This document shows positions 44,673 through 53,262 of a stretch of 64,000 bases of DNA, one piece after another; position 1 is the stretch's first letter, and every line of letters starts with the position of its first letter. The notes beneath the pieces are model-generated. The model ran no database searches, was not told the DNA's origin, and was given only the letters and a program-made list of their open reading frames with translations. Made by a program: the position numbers and the translations under genes. The DNA lies in contig OZ223194.1 of NCBI GenBank assembly GCA_965140355.1, positions 1,774,343-1,838,342 of the forward strand, given 5' to 3'. This DNA is from Acetobacterium sp965140355 (GTDB lineage: Bacteria; Bacillota; Clostridia; Eubacteriales; Eubacteriaceae).

Positions 44673-44742
44673 ATGGATAACCGTTAATTGTAAAACCGGT
44701 CAACGTGACGGGCATTACAATTAACAGAAAAGCTTTATCCAT
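44673..44742 (-). repeat. 70-bp nested inverted repeat upstream of the Sel1 gene
   Basis: Three nested arms: ATGGATAA/TTATCCAT (outer), GTTAATTGTA/TACAATTAAC (middle, perfect 10 bp), CCGGTCA/TGACGGG (inner, one mismatch). It can form one long imperfect hairpin in DNA or RNA. On the minus strand it ends just before the ribosome binding site of the Sel1 gene. The rest of 44743-44939 shows no gene. Confidence 0.65.
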
Positions 44743-44939
44743 TATATCACAATTAATACTAAAGGAAGGAAAAGTGATAATTTTAAGGTGTTTTAAAGAC
44801 TTTTAATCGGTTTTATTAGATTCTGTTCCAGGAAGATTACATTATTTGATTAAAGCTGGAACAGGCATATAATAAAAACGTTTAGGATCAGCAAAATAGT
44901 TTAAGGGTCATGATACGAGCGTTTTTTGTCGGGGCAGTA

Positions 44940-45791
44940 TTAAATATAACCTTGAATCAGCTTTTGAATTTTTTCCGGTGAAACCTGTTTATCAACCAAT
45001 GGGATCGTATCAAAAATTTCGGGACGTTTTTCCTCATAGGTGGGCGATTGCTCCTGATATAAAATACCAATCGGGATGGTCTCACCAAATTCCATGGCTT
45101 TTTCCATCGCCGCCAGTTTATTGCTGGCATCATAGGATTGATCAAGTGGTTTAATCCGTTTTTTATAATAAGCGAAAGTGTTTATTTTATTAAAGCTGAC
45201 GCAAGGCTGAAGAATATCCACCAATGAATAACCTTGATGTTTGATAGCCGCATGCATTATTTTGGCCAGGTGCTCTTTGTCGCCGGAAAAGGAGCGGGCA
45301 ACAAAGGTGGCGCCAGTGGCAATGGCAATCAGGAGCGGATTAAACGGAGCGCTCATGTTACAGGCCGTGGTTTTGTGGGATAGATCACAGGAATCTGAGG
45401 TTGGTGAAGGTTGACCTTTGGTAAGTCCGTAAATTTGGTTGTCGTGAACAAAGTGGGTGATATCGACATTACGACGAATGTTATGAATAAAGTGATTGCC
45501 GCCTTCGCCGTAGGAATCACCGTCACCGGTATTGACAATCACAGTCAGTTTATCATTGGCGATTTTAATGGCAACCGCAGCGGGAAGGGCCCGACCGTGT
45601 AATCCGCTAAAGCCGTTGGCTGTGACATATTGATTCAATTTGGCAGCTTGACCAATACCACCAACCAGAACAACCTGGTGGGGCGGGGTCTCCAACTGGT
45701 TTAGAACCCCGGTGAGGGTTTCGAGAATAGCATAGTTGCCACAACCGGGACACCATGCCGTTTCAGTGCTGGTAAATGTTGCTTTTTTCAT
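44940..45791 (-). CDS. korB: 2-oxoacid:ferredoxin oxidoreductase, beta (TPP) subunit
   Basis: This 283-residue thiamine-pyrophosphate subunit has TAWCPGCGNYAILETL (Fe-S cysteines) and the TPP motif NTGDGDSYGEGGNHFIHNIRRNVDITHFVHDN. With the alpha-gamma subunit it would oxidatively decarboxylate a 2-oxoacid to acyl-CoA, or carboxylate in reverse, with ferredoxin. It resembles the two-subunit KorAB/2-oxoglutarate type more than pyruvate synthase. The exact 2-oxoacid is uncertain. It follows the alpha gene by one base. Confidence 0.88.
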   Translation of the reverse strand: MKKATFTSTETAWCPGCGNYAILETLTGVLNQLETPPHQVVLVGGIGQAAKLNQYVTANGFSGLHGRALPAAVAIKIANDKLTVIVNTGDGDSYGEGGNHFIHNIRRNVDITHFVHDNQIYGLTKGQPSPTSDSCDLSHKTTACNMSAPFNPLLIAIATGATFVARSFSGDKEHLAKIMHAAIKHQGYSLVDILQPCVSFNKINTFAYYKKRIKPLDQSYDASNKLAAMEKAMEFGETIPIGILYQEQSPTYEEKRPEIFDTIPLVDKQVSPEKIQKLIQGYI

Positions 45792-45792
45792 A

Positions 45793-47469
45793 CTAGAAAC
45801 CTCCTTTAAGATTTTTGATGCCCATTAAAATATCATCCACTGATAATTGGCGGCCATCATATTTGAGGATACTATGATCGCAACTGATCAGGGTCGTTTC
45901 GCGAATGAGTGAAGCTAATTGCCCAGTGGCGTTTTGTTCGACATTGATAATATCGACAACCTGATTAGCAAAGTGCTTGAGTCGTTTGGTGGGCAGGGGA
46001 TAAATATCGCTAAAAATCAGGGCTCCATAATTCATTTCTTTAGCGTTGAGTAAGTCAACGGCCTCTTTAATGGCGCCGCTGGTGGAACCAAAACCAACCA
46101 ATAAAGATTGACATTGATTGGTACCCCAAAATTCTGGTTCAATCAATTCTTCTTTTAATAAAGCTAACTTGGACATCCGTTTTTGCACCATCTGGTTTCG
46201 AACGGTTGCTGATTCGGTAATTTGTCCAAATTCATCGTGTTCATCACTATCAACACGAACCAGAGCTTCAGTTTTACCGGGAATACGGGATGGCGAAATA
46301 CCGCTTTCAGTTAAAGCATAACGACGGTAAGGCTCATCGTCAGAAAGGGGTGCTAATTCAGGTGCCTGATACGTGATAACGGCACTGCTATCAAGGAGTG
46401 GAATGGTGGTTGCAGAATCCGCCAGGTATTGGTCAGTTAAAAGAATCACTGGGATTTGATATTTCCAGGCGAGGGAAAAACTTCGCGCTGTCTGATAAAA
46501 ACAATCAGAATGATCAGTTAAAGCAATAACCATCCGGGGGAATTCACCTTGTGAAGCAGAAATGACAAATTTTAAATCACTTTGTTCAGTTCGGGTGGGA
46601 AGTCCGGTTGCTGGCCCGGGACGCTGAACATCGACAGCAACTAACGGAATTTCGGCAATTCCGGTAAAACCAAGCGCTTCCACCATTAGCGAAAAACCAC
46701 CGCCGGAAGTGCCTGTCATCGCCGGAACTCCGGCATAAGAAGCGCCAATAGCCATGTTGATAGCGGCGATTTCGTCTTCGGCCTGTTCGACAGCGATCTC
46801 CATTTCATCGCCATGAGTATTAAAAAATTCCAACAGACTGGTTGACGGTGACATTGGATAAGCTGAATAAAATTTCATGCCGGCGGCTAAAGCACCGAGT
46901 CCGATGGCCGTATTTCCGGATAACAGGATATGATCTGCGGTTTTCGCTGTTTTAAGATGAAAGCGTGGGGTGATTAAATCGAACCCTTGCTGTAGCGCAC
47001 TTAAATTAATATCGATAAGATCGGAACGCAAGCTGGCTCTAAGTGCCGTATTTGCATGTTCGAGGGAAAGATCAAAAATTTTAAGCAGGGCCCCAATCGC
47101 CACACTGCTGATTACCTTAGGGTTGCCAATTGTTTTGGCAACTGTTTTTAAGGGTAATTTGAGCACGCGCGGATCATCGATCGCCAGTGATTCGTCACAT
47201 AAAATAAAACCATTTTCAGAAAGTTGTGGCTGGTGTTCCAGATAGGTCGTTTCATCAATGGCGAAAATACCATCGAGTGCATCGCGGTGGGCATTGATAG
47301 GAATATTGCTAAAGCGAATTTGGGCAAAATTATGACCACCTCTCACCCGAGACATAAAATCACGCATGGTAAAAAGATGGCAGCCTGATTGTTTCAATAT
47401 TTTTTCTAAGAGTGAAGACATTGTTTCAATGCCGTCTCCGGCGGCTCCACCTAAAAGTATGTTATACAT
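45793..47469 (-). CDS. korA: 2-oxoacid:ferredoxin oxidoreductase, fused gamma-alpha subunit
   Basis: This protein of about 558 residues joins an N-terminal gamma domain (LLGGAAGDGIETMSSLLEK, MSRVRGGHNFAQIRFSN) to an alpha pyrimidine-binding domain (KFYSAYPMSPSTSLLEFF, EDEIAAINMAIGASYAGVPAMTGTSGGGFSLM). ATG 47469 is preceded by GGAGG at seven bases; the longer TTG start is rejected. This gamma-alpha plus beta layout, with no separate ferredoxin subunit, matches KorAB-type 2-oxoglutarate:ferredoxin oxidoreductases. In an acetogen it could make 2-oxoglutarate from succinyl-CoA for glutamate synthesis. Confidence 0.88.
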   Translation of the reverse strand: MYNILLGGAAGDGIETMSSLLEKILKQSGCHLFTMRDFMSRVRGGHNFAQIRFSNIPINAHRDALDGIFAIDETTYLEHQPQLSENGFILCDESLAIDDPRVLKLPLKTVAKTIGNPKVISSVAIGALLKIFDLSLEHANTALRASLRSDLIDINLSALQQGFDLITPRFHLKTAKTADHILLSGNTAIGLGALAAGMKFYSAYPMSPSTSLLEFFNTHGDEMEIAVEQAEDEIAAINMAIGASYAGVPAMTGTSGGGFSLMVEALGFTGIAEIPLVAVDVQRPGPATGLPTRTEQSDLKFVISASQGEFPRMVIALTDHSDCFYQTARSFSLAWKYQIPVILLTDQYLADSATTIPLLDSSAVITYQAPELAPLSDDEPYRRYALTESGISPSRIPGKTEALVRVDSDEHDEFGQITESATVRNQMVQKRMSKLALLKEELIEPEFWGTNQCQSLLVGFGSTSGAIKEAVDLLNAKEMNYGALIFSDIYPLPTKRLKHFANQVVDIINVEQNATGQLASLIRETTLISCDHSILKYDGRQLSVDDILMGIKNLKGGF

Positions 47470-47667
47470 ACAAAACCCTCCAATCAAATAAGATAGTCAG
47501 TTAATAATACCTGACTTTATTGTTACATACCCAGTTACCGGAAGTTTAAAAGAATGATTCTGATTTTATTGTATGTTTTTAAGCGTATTTGATTAAAAGT
47601 ATACAAAAATGCGTATAATCGTGATTTGCGCTTTCCTTAAAGAAATAATGAAAGAAATTATTTTTTC

Positions 47668-47696
47668 TTGTCAATTATATCGTAATAGGCTATAAT
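47668..47696 (+). promoter_or_regulatory. SRP RNA promoter
   Basis: TTGTCA (47668-47673), 17 bp, TATAAT (47691-47696); the predicted start falls on the 5' end of the RNA at 47703. Confidence 0.85.
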
Positions 47697-47702
47697 AAAT
47701 GG

Positions 47703-47970
47703 GTCGTGCTAGACGGAGAGTTAGCGGTGCTTTGTAACCTGCAATCCGCTGTAGCAGGGTTGAAGTCCCCATTGAGGCGCCAAGGTTTGAAGTCAGCCAG
47801 AGGAAAGTAGCGTTGAGAGTTGGACCCTTCGCAATAGAAACCTATGAACCCCGTCAGGTCAGGAATGAAGCAGCGGTAAGTAGGATCTTTTATGTGCCGG
47901 AGGATTATCTGATTTGAGTTAACTACCTGTGTAACGTTTGGAAATTGGTGGTCGAAGTGGGGTGCACGAC
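47703..47970 (+). ncRNA. ffs: signal recognition particle RNA, large (Alu-containing) bacterial type
   Basis: This RNA of about 268 nt has 5' GTCGTGC pairing with 3' GCACGAC. Near its middle is the conserved S-domain helix 8, CCCCGTCAGGTCAGGAATGAAGCAGCGG, seen as CCCCGTCAGG then TCAGGAATGAAGCAGC. The GGAA tetraloop is closed by A-U instead of the usual C-G. The length and 5' Alu-like fold match the large scRNA of Bacillus and Clostridia. It is flanked by a strong promoter and a long terminator. Confidence 0.94.
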
Positions 47971-48022
47971 AAAAAAGTCTATCTAAGACTAAACATTGTT
48001 TAGTCTTAGATAGACTTTTTTA
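47971..48022 (+). terminator. terminator of SRP RNA
   Basis: AGTCTATCTAAGACTAAA and its exact complement form an 18-bp stem with a CATTG loop and flanking A and T runs. Confidence 0.93.
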
Positions 48023-48190
48023 TTTGGCCTTGTAATTATGATACTTAATCGTCATCATGGAATAAAAATTAGGGATAATCTATATTTTAACAAGGATTCT
48101 TGCTATAATGTTTGCAATTAATGCAGTTAGGATCAGCGTAACTCCGCGACAACGGAAGAAGAATAAATTTTAGAATGAGAGGAAAAACCC

Positions 48191-49330
48191 ATGCGATTTT
48201 TTCAAGTGAAACCGGCAATTTATTATGGGGAAGGTTCCCTGAAACAAATTGAGAAACATAATTTTAAAAATGTGTGTATTGCCACTGACCAGGGAATGGT
48301 CAAGTTTGGATTATTAAAGCGATTAACGGATGAATTGGATGCAAAAGGGGTTAGTTATCATGTGTTTGCAGACATCGAATCAGATCCATCCACCGAGATT
48401 GTGGAAAAAGGGTTAATGCATATCATTATGAACAAACCAGACGCCCTGATTGCGATTGGCGGTGGTTCGGTTATTGATGCGGCCAAAGCGATTATTTTTT
48501 ATTGTGTTAATTTTAAGCGAATCTTTTTTGAAGATCAATATGTTCATAAACCGATGTTTATTGCGATTCCAACAACCGCCGGAACCGGTTCAGAGGTTAC
48601 CGAATATGCGGTCATTACGGATAAACAAAAAAATACTAAAATTCCATTAACGGATATCTTAATGATGCCGGATGAAGCGATATTAGATCCGAAACTGATT
48701 GAAAGTGTTCCGGCCGGGGCTACCGCGGCCACGGGAATGGATGTTATGACTCATGCGATTGAAGCGTTTATTTCAACCAACAATAATCCCTTTGCCCGTT
48801 GTTATGCGAACAAAGCGGCCGAACTGGTTTTTAGAAGTTTATATCCAAGTTATGTGAATGGATCGGATCTCGAAGCAAAAGGAAGCATGCAGATCGCTTC
48901 TTGTATGGCCGGGATTGCCTTTAACAGTGCCGGCTTGGGGATTACCCATAGTATTGCTCACGCTTTTGGTGCGATGTTCCATTTGCCTCATGGTTTGGCA
49001 AATGCGATTGCATTACCCTACATGATTCAATTTAATGGCCAGGATGAAAAAGTTCAGCATCAATTTGCCCGGCTTTTGAGCGGCTCTGGTATTTTAAATG
49101 TATCGGGAAACGCTACAGAGACATTATATAATAGTATTGTTTCGTTAAATGCTTCATTAAACATCCCTGTTTCGCTAAAAGCATTTGGGGTAACCGAAGA
49201 AGCATATCTGAATGCCCGCGAAGAGATGATGGATAAAGCGATGGCTGATATCTGCACGACGACCAATCCGGTAAAAATGACCAGAGATAAGCTAAAAGGG
49301 GTTATGGATCAAGCTTATTATGGCGTTTAA
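48191..49330 (+). CDS. iron-containing alcohol dehydrogenase
   Basis: This 379-residue group III alcohol dehydrogenase has GDEL-type start VKPAIYYGEGSLKQIE, the nucleotide motif DALIAIGGGSVIDAAK, IPTTAGTGSEVT, and the metal-binding MDVMTHAIEAFI, ITHSIAHAFGAMFHLPHGLANAIALP. It resembles the 1-propanol/butanol dehydrogenase group (PduQ/EutG-like) and would reduce short-chain aldehydes. An extended -10 (TGCTATAAT, 48101-48109) lies upstream, GAGAGG precedes the ATG and a terminator follows, so it is monocistronic. Confidence 0.92.
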   Translation: MRFFQVKPAIYYGEGSLKQIEKHNFKNVCIATDQGMVKFGLLKRLTDELDAKGVSYHVFADIESDPSTEIVEKGLMHIIMNKPDALIAIGGGSVIDAAKAIIFYCVNFKRIFFEDQYVHKPMFIAIPTTAGTGSEVTEYAVITDKQKNTKIPLTDILMMPDEAILDPKLIESVPAGATAATGMDVMTHAIEAFISTNNNPFARCYANKAAELVFRSLYPSYVNGSDLEAKGSMQIASCMAGIAFNSAGLGITHSIAHAFGAMFHLPHGLANAIALPYMIQFNGQDEKVQHQFARLLSGSGILNVSGNATETLYNSIVSLNASLNIPVSLKAFGVTEEAYLNAREEMMDKAMADICTTTNPVKMTRDKLKGVMDQAYYGV

Positions 49331-49359
49331 TAACGCATTTAAACATAACTAAATAAGAA

Positions 49360-49407
49360 AACCGGAAAGAAAAAGGGCAGGCCAGCTTTTCTTTCCGGTT
49401 CTTTTTA
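49360..49407 (+). terminator. terminator after alcohol dehydrogenase
   Basis: AACCGGAAAGAAAA and TTTTCTTTCCGGTT form a 14-bp stem, followed by CTTTTTATTT. Confidence 0.9.
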
Positions 49408-49454
49408 TTTTTAGGGTAAGCCGGGGATGATTGATCCAATTAAAAACAGGACCG

Positions 49455-50315
49455 TCAATTAAAGGCGGCTGAAAAAATTGAATCGATGATCGGATGATGA
49501 TCAGATCGGTATGAATAATAACTTTTGATCGTGGGGGTATTAAAATCCAATAAGGGGATCAAGATCAGTGATTGATCAGCCAGATATTGAGCTACCAAAC
49601 TTTCAGGCAAAAAACTATACCCGATCCCGGCCAATAAGAAGGGAATTAATTTGCTGCTGTTATCGATTTCAAATTTGAATTGATGGTGAGGGGGGAATAA
49701 TTCGCGGATAAATGACCCCACCTGATGAAGGGCAAAATTACAAAAGAGGTAATCCAGCGAAACTAAATCTTTTTGATAAAGGCCGTTGCTAAAATCACTG
49801 TTGCGAGGGCTTGTCACAAGGATCAACTGATCTTCTTTAAACGGCGTACAACGATAACCACTTTTTTTAAAAGGAATATAAGTAAAGGCAATATCGATTA
49901 AACCATCTTGCAAAAAAGTGAGCAATTCAAAAGAATGATTGATGATAACTTTGATCGAGGTATGGATATCATTTGAAAAAATGGGATGAATAATCGAAAA
50001 TAAATAGTTTTCATAAATGGAGTTCGTGGTGCCAAAACGAATTAGTTTACGCGTTAAGTAAGGCTCATTAATTTCGGCGATGGCGGTTTCCTCCAATTCG
50101 AGTAAGCGTTTGGCATAACCTAAAAATGATTGTCCGGCAGCGGTTAAAGAGACTTTTTTGTTATCTCTCAGAAAAAGTTGTTGGCCCAGGTTTTTTTCTA
50201 ATTCATTAATGCGGTTGGTGACGGTTGATTGGGCGACAAAAAGGAGATTGGCAGTTTGGGTGAAATTTCGAGTTGATGATAATTGAATAAATGTTTTTAA
50301 TAGTTGCGTATCCAT
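49455..50315 (-). CDS. LysR-family transcriptional regulator
   Basis: This protein of about 286 residues has the LysR winged helix (LLKTFIQLSSTRNFTQTANLLFVAQSTVTNRINELEKNLGQQLFLR) and a periplasmic-binding-like effector domain. ATG 50315 is chosen for the AGGAG five bases upstream; a start six codons earlier lacks a site. It is divergent from the methyltransferase gene (50433), the usual arrangement for a LysR target, and convergent with the alcohol dehydrogenase gene. The effector is unknown. Confidence 0.9.
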   Translation of the reverse strand: MDTQLLKTFIQLSSTRNFTQTANLLFVAQSTVTNRINELEKNLGQQLFLRDNKKVSLTAAGQSFLGYAKRLLELEETAIAEINEPYLTRKLIRFGTTNSIYENYLFSIIHPIFSNDIHTSIKVIINHSFELLTFLQDGLIDIAFTYIPFKKSGYRCTPFKEDQLILVTSPRNSDFSNGLYQKDLVSLDYLFCNFALHQVGSFIRELFPPHHQFKFEIDNSSKLIPFLLAGIGYSFLPESLVAQYLADQSLILIPLLDFNTPTIKSYYSYRSDHHPIIDSIFSAAFN

Positions 50316-50432
50316 GATAACTCCTATAATCATATTTTCGAATTGATAAGATCAATATTATTCATTTTACAAATTATATAATACCTTTTATAATAAAACA
50401 ATCAATAAAAGCAGGATTCAGGAGGAAAAATC

Positions 50433-51203
50433 ATGGAAGATTGGAATGTCAAATTATATCATCAATACGAAAAAGAACGATTGCAACCGTCGATTGATTT
50501 GGTAAATAGAATTGCCAAAGACTCATTTAACCGGATAATTGATATCGGATGCGGCTCGGGCATGAGCACGTTACCGCTTCGGGAGCGATTTAAGAAGGCT
50601 GAAATTGTAGGCGCGGATTTATCAGCAGCGATGCTTGAAAAAGCCAAAGAAACGATCAGTGATGTGATCTGGCTAAAAAGAGATTGCAGCAAACCGATGA
50701 ATGATTTAGGGAAATTTGATCTGGTTTTTTCCAATGCTGCCTTGCAATGGTTTAAAAACCAGGCGGCGGTGATAAAAAATTTAAGTGAGATGTTGGTTTC
50801 CGAAGGATTATTGGCGATCCAGATTCCTTATTTTTCGGATATGATTATCTCCGATTGTATTGATGAAGTGGTGCAAACCGATGATACGGCAGTCTTTAAT
50901 GAAATCGCAACGGAAACCTGTAATTGTTATACGCCGGGATTTTATTATGATGAATTGACTAAGTGGTTTAACAAAGTTGAATTATGGCAAACAAATTATT
51001 TTCATGTGATGAATGACCATCAAGCGATTATAAAATTTTGTCAGAGTACCGGCTTAAGACCTTATTTGGCAAGGTTAGCTGAAAATGAAAAAGATGACTT
51101 TTTAAAAAGCGTGTTAAATGGCCTTAAAAAAAGCTATCCGGTTCAAAAAAATGGTTGTGTATTATTTGAATTTAAGCGGATGTTTTTTATTGCTGAAAAA
51201 TAA
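50433..51203 (+). CDS. SAM-dependent methyltransferase (trans-aconitate methyltransferase-like)
   Basis: This 256-residue class I methyltransferase has IIDIGCGSGMSTLPLRERF (SAM-binding), EIVGADLSAAMLEKAKE and FDLVFSNAALQWF. The layout WNVKLYHQYEKERLQPSIDLVNRI at the N-terminus resembles Tam trans-aconitate 2-methyltransferases. The substrate is a carboxylic acid if the likeness holds. AGGAGG precedes the ATG. It is probably controlled by the divergent LysR. Confidence 0.85.
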   Translation: MEDWNVKLYHQYEKERLQPSIDLVNRIAKDSFNRIIDIGCGSGMSTLPLRERFKKAEIVGADLSAAMLEKAKETISDVIWLKRDCSKPMNDLGKFDLVFSNAALQWFKNQAAVIKNLSEMLVSEGLLAIQIPYFSDMIISDCIDEVVQTDDTAVFNEIATETCNCYTPGFYYDELTKWFNKVELWQTNYFHVMNDHQAIIKFCQSTGLRPYLARLAENEKDDFLKSVLNGLKKSYPVQKNGCVLFEFKRMFFIAEK

Positions 51204-51282
51204 TCACAGCAATAAAATTCGATAAGGCCAATTAAATGATCAGAAACCATTGAGTTTAAATAATAGAAATAAGGTGAATAAA

Positions 51283-51765
51283 ATGACCATGACAATTATC
51301 TTTTACGGATTAGCGGCAGTTGGATTAATCCTTTCTTTGCTTAAGAACAAAGCAAAAACAAAGTTGGCGTTAAAAAAAGCCCTAAAAGCTTTTGAAAATA
51401 TTTTGCCCCAGTTTTTGGGGATTATTCTCTTGATTGGCGTGATTCTCAGTATCTTATCACCGCAACAGATTTCGCAGTTAATTGGGACGAATTCGGGGTG
51501 GTGGGGTGTTCTCATCGCCACTATCCTGGGATCAATCACCTTAATCCCGGGATTTCTGGCATTTCCATTAGCCGCGGCGTTATTGGAAAACGGTGCCGGT
51601 TATATGCAAATTGGAGCTTTTGTTTCCAGTTTAATGATGGTGGGGATTGTGACTATGCCGGTTGAGTTTTTATATTTCGGGAAAAAAGCAACTTTTTTGA
51701 GAAATGGCATGGGTTTACTTTTTTCGCTTCTTGTTGCTAGCGTGATTGGAGGATTAATGACATGA
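51283..51765 (+). CDS. permease half, YraQ/DUF318-like
   Basis: This membrane protein of about 160 residues has four to five helices (FLGIILLIGVILSILSPQQIS, GSITLIPGFLAFPLAAALLENGAG). I start at ATG 51283 behind AAGGTG; a TTG 11 codons earlier is unsupported. With the next gene, which overlaps by four bases, it makes up the two halves of a predicted permease of the UPF0718/YraQ family. Substrate unknown. Confidence 0.75.
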   Translation: MTMTIIFYGLAAVGLILSLLKNKAKTKLALKKALKAFENILPQFLGIILLIGVILSILSPQQISQLIGTNSGWWGVLIATILGSITLIPGFLAFPLAAALLENGAGYMQIGAFVSSLMMVGIVTMPVEFLYFGKKATFLRNGMGLLFSLLVASVIGGLMT

Positions 51766-52313
51766 GCAAAAATAAAATGGCGTTATTTAAACGCTATCGT
51801 TTTTTTATTTTTATGTTGATAGTCACCCTAATTATTTTATTATTTAAACCAGCTTTAGGTTTAAACGTCTATCATGTAGCAACAAACAGTGTTCTGCAAA
51901 TGTTGGGGGTATTGCCGCCGATTTTTATCTTAATTGGCTTATTGGATGTTTGGGTTGATAAAGAAACGATGGTTAAATACATGGGTAAAGATTCTGGCAT
52001 TGTGGGGATTCTGCTGGGCTTTTTTCTGGGTTCGGCGGCAGCCGGTCCACTTTATGCGGTGTTTCCGGTTGCGGGAGTATTCATTAACAAGGGCAGTCGG
52101 CTGGCGAATGTGTTTATTATTGTCGGAGCTTGGGCATCGATGAAAATACCGCTGTTATTGTTTGAAGTCGCATCAATGGGGTTAAAATTCACCATTATTC
52201 GTTTTATAATGGATGTTTTTGGGGTTCTGATTATTGCGTTTGCCATGGAAAAGTTGCTGACGCAAGCTGATGAACAGGAAATTTGTCAATTATCAAAAAA
52301 GATGGTTGAATAA
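51762..52313 (+). CDS. permease second half, YraQ/DUF318-like
   Basis: This 183-residue membrane protein has about five helices and the segment GILLGFFLGSAAAGPLYAVFPVAG, similar to the IPGF...FPLAAALL region of its partner. This suggests an internal duplication split into two genes. Its ATG overlaps the upstream stop (ATGA). A strong terminator follows. Substrate unknown; YraQ-like permeases are often linked to metals or thiols, but nothing here shows it. Confidence 0.75.
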   Translation: MSKNKMALFKRYRFFIFMLIVTLIILLFKPALGLNVYHVATNSVLQMLGVLPPIFILIGLLDVWVDKETMVKYMGKDSGIVGILLGFFLGSAAAGPLYAVFPVAGVFINKGSRLANVFIIVGAWASMKIPLLLFEVASMGLKFTIIRFIMDVFGVLIIAFAMEKLLTQADEQEICQLSKKMVE

Positions 52314-52326
52314 TCCGTTAATTAAA

Positions 52327-52364
52327 AAAACACGATTCCAGACTGCTGTGGAATCGTGTTTTTT
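52327..52364 (+). terminator. terminator after the permease pair
   Basis: AAAACACGATTCCA and TGGAATCGTGTTTT form a 14-bp stem followed by TT; both flanks are A/T runs, so it may work in both directions for the gene at 52396. Confidence 0.88.
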
Positions 52365-52395
52365 AGGGACCGAAAAAACGAAGCGGCCTTAGAAA

Positions 52396-52704
52396 TCAGC
52401 CGGCTATCATGAGCGAGGCAAAAACGCCAACTAAGACGATGGTAAGAACTAAAAATACGATTTCTAGAATAATAACAACTAAACCAATGGTTTTACCGGT
52501 TTTAGCTTTTTTATTTGTGGGATCAAGGGCAAATTCTTTTCGGCCATAAACAAAAGCTAAGATGGCAAAAACTAGAACAGCGAGACCTAATATCGAAGAG
52601 AAAATCCCGCCCAGTTTCAATAATCCCAGAATAATGCCGACCGCCCAACAAATAAGTGCGATGATACCAAAAGTAAAACCTTTCATTCCGTCTTCAAAAC
52701 TCAT
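52396..52704 (-). CDS. small membrane protein, DUF4190-like
   Basis: This protein of about 102 residues has three hydrophobic helices (GFTFGIIALICWAVGIILGLL, SSILGLAVLVFAILAFVYG, IGLVVIILEIVFLVLTIVLVGV) and a short charged loop (RKEFALDPTNKKAKTGK). The glycine-rich pattern resembles the DUF4190 group. Start ATG 52704 has GGAG upstream; an earlier ATG is not supported. Function unknown; monocistronic. Confidence 0.75.
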   Translation of the reverse strand: MSFEDGMKGFTFGIIALICWAVGIILGLLKLGGIFSSILGLAVLVFAILAFVYGRKEFALDPTNKKAKTGKTIGLVVIILEIVFLVLTIVLVGVFASLMIAG

Positions 52705-52855
52705 AACAACACTCCTTTTTCTCTTCAAAATTAAATGAATCTGTTTATCGCTTTATTATAACTTAAAAATAAATTTTAAACAAGCGATAAACTTGACAAA
52801 TAAACATAAATATGTACTGATGAAAAAAAGTGCGGATAAATTTTTTTAGGTGCTT

Positions 52856-53170
52856 TTATTTCGTCAATGTTACGGTAACATCTTTTGGTAAAGCCAGACC
52901 GGCGGCGACTTCAACAACTTTTGTAATTCCCATCGGGACTGGACAGGCACTATGTTTGCAATTAACGCGACAGGCTTCGTAAATGACGCCTTCGCCAACT
53001 TTGTCCTGGATGCAAGACAGTCCATCGATCTCTTTTAAAACATCGTTTAATTCACTGAAGGCCGGGCAATCGGTTTGGATATCTAAAAGAATATCAAAAC
53101 CGTCTGATTTTTCAGCTGTTACTTCGGTTTTAAAACCACAAATTCCGCTCATTATTGTTGCTTTTGCCAT
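52856..53170 (-). CDS. small cysteine-containing protein, DUF6951-like
   Basis: This 104-residue cytoplasmic protein starts MAKATIMSGICGFKTEVTAE and has six cysteines (GICGF, TDCPAF, LSCIQ, ACRVNCKHSACPVP). The pattern is typical of a small clostridial family of unknown function that I place in DUF6951 from memory. The cysteines could bind a metal or Fe-S cluster. GGAG precedes the ATG. It is divergent from the helicase gene. Confidence 0.75.
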   Translation of the reverse strand: MAKATIMSGICGFKTEVTAEKSDGFDILLDIQTDCPAFSELNDVLKEIDGLSCIQDKVGEGVIYEACRVNCKHSACPVPMGITKVVEVAAGLALPKDVTVTLTK

Positions 53171-53262
53171 ATCATTCTCCTTTAGTCACGCATATTGCGT
53201 ATGTTTTTATATAGTATAGCACAGACTAGATTAAAAATTTCATATGAGATATAATATTATTT

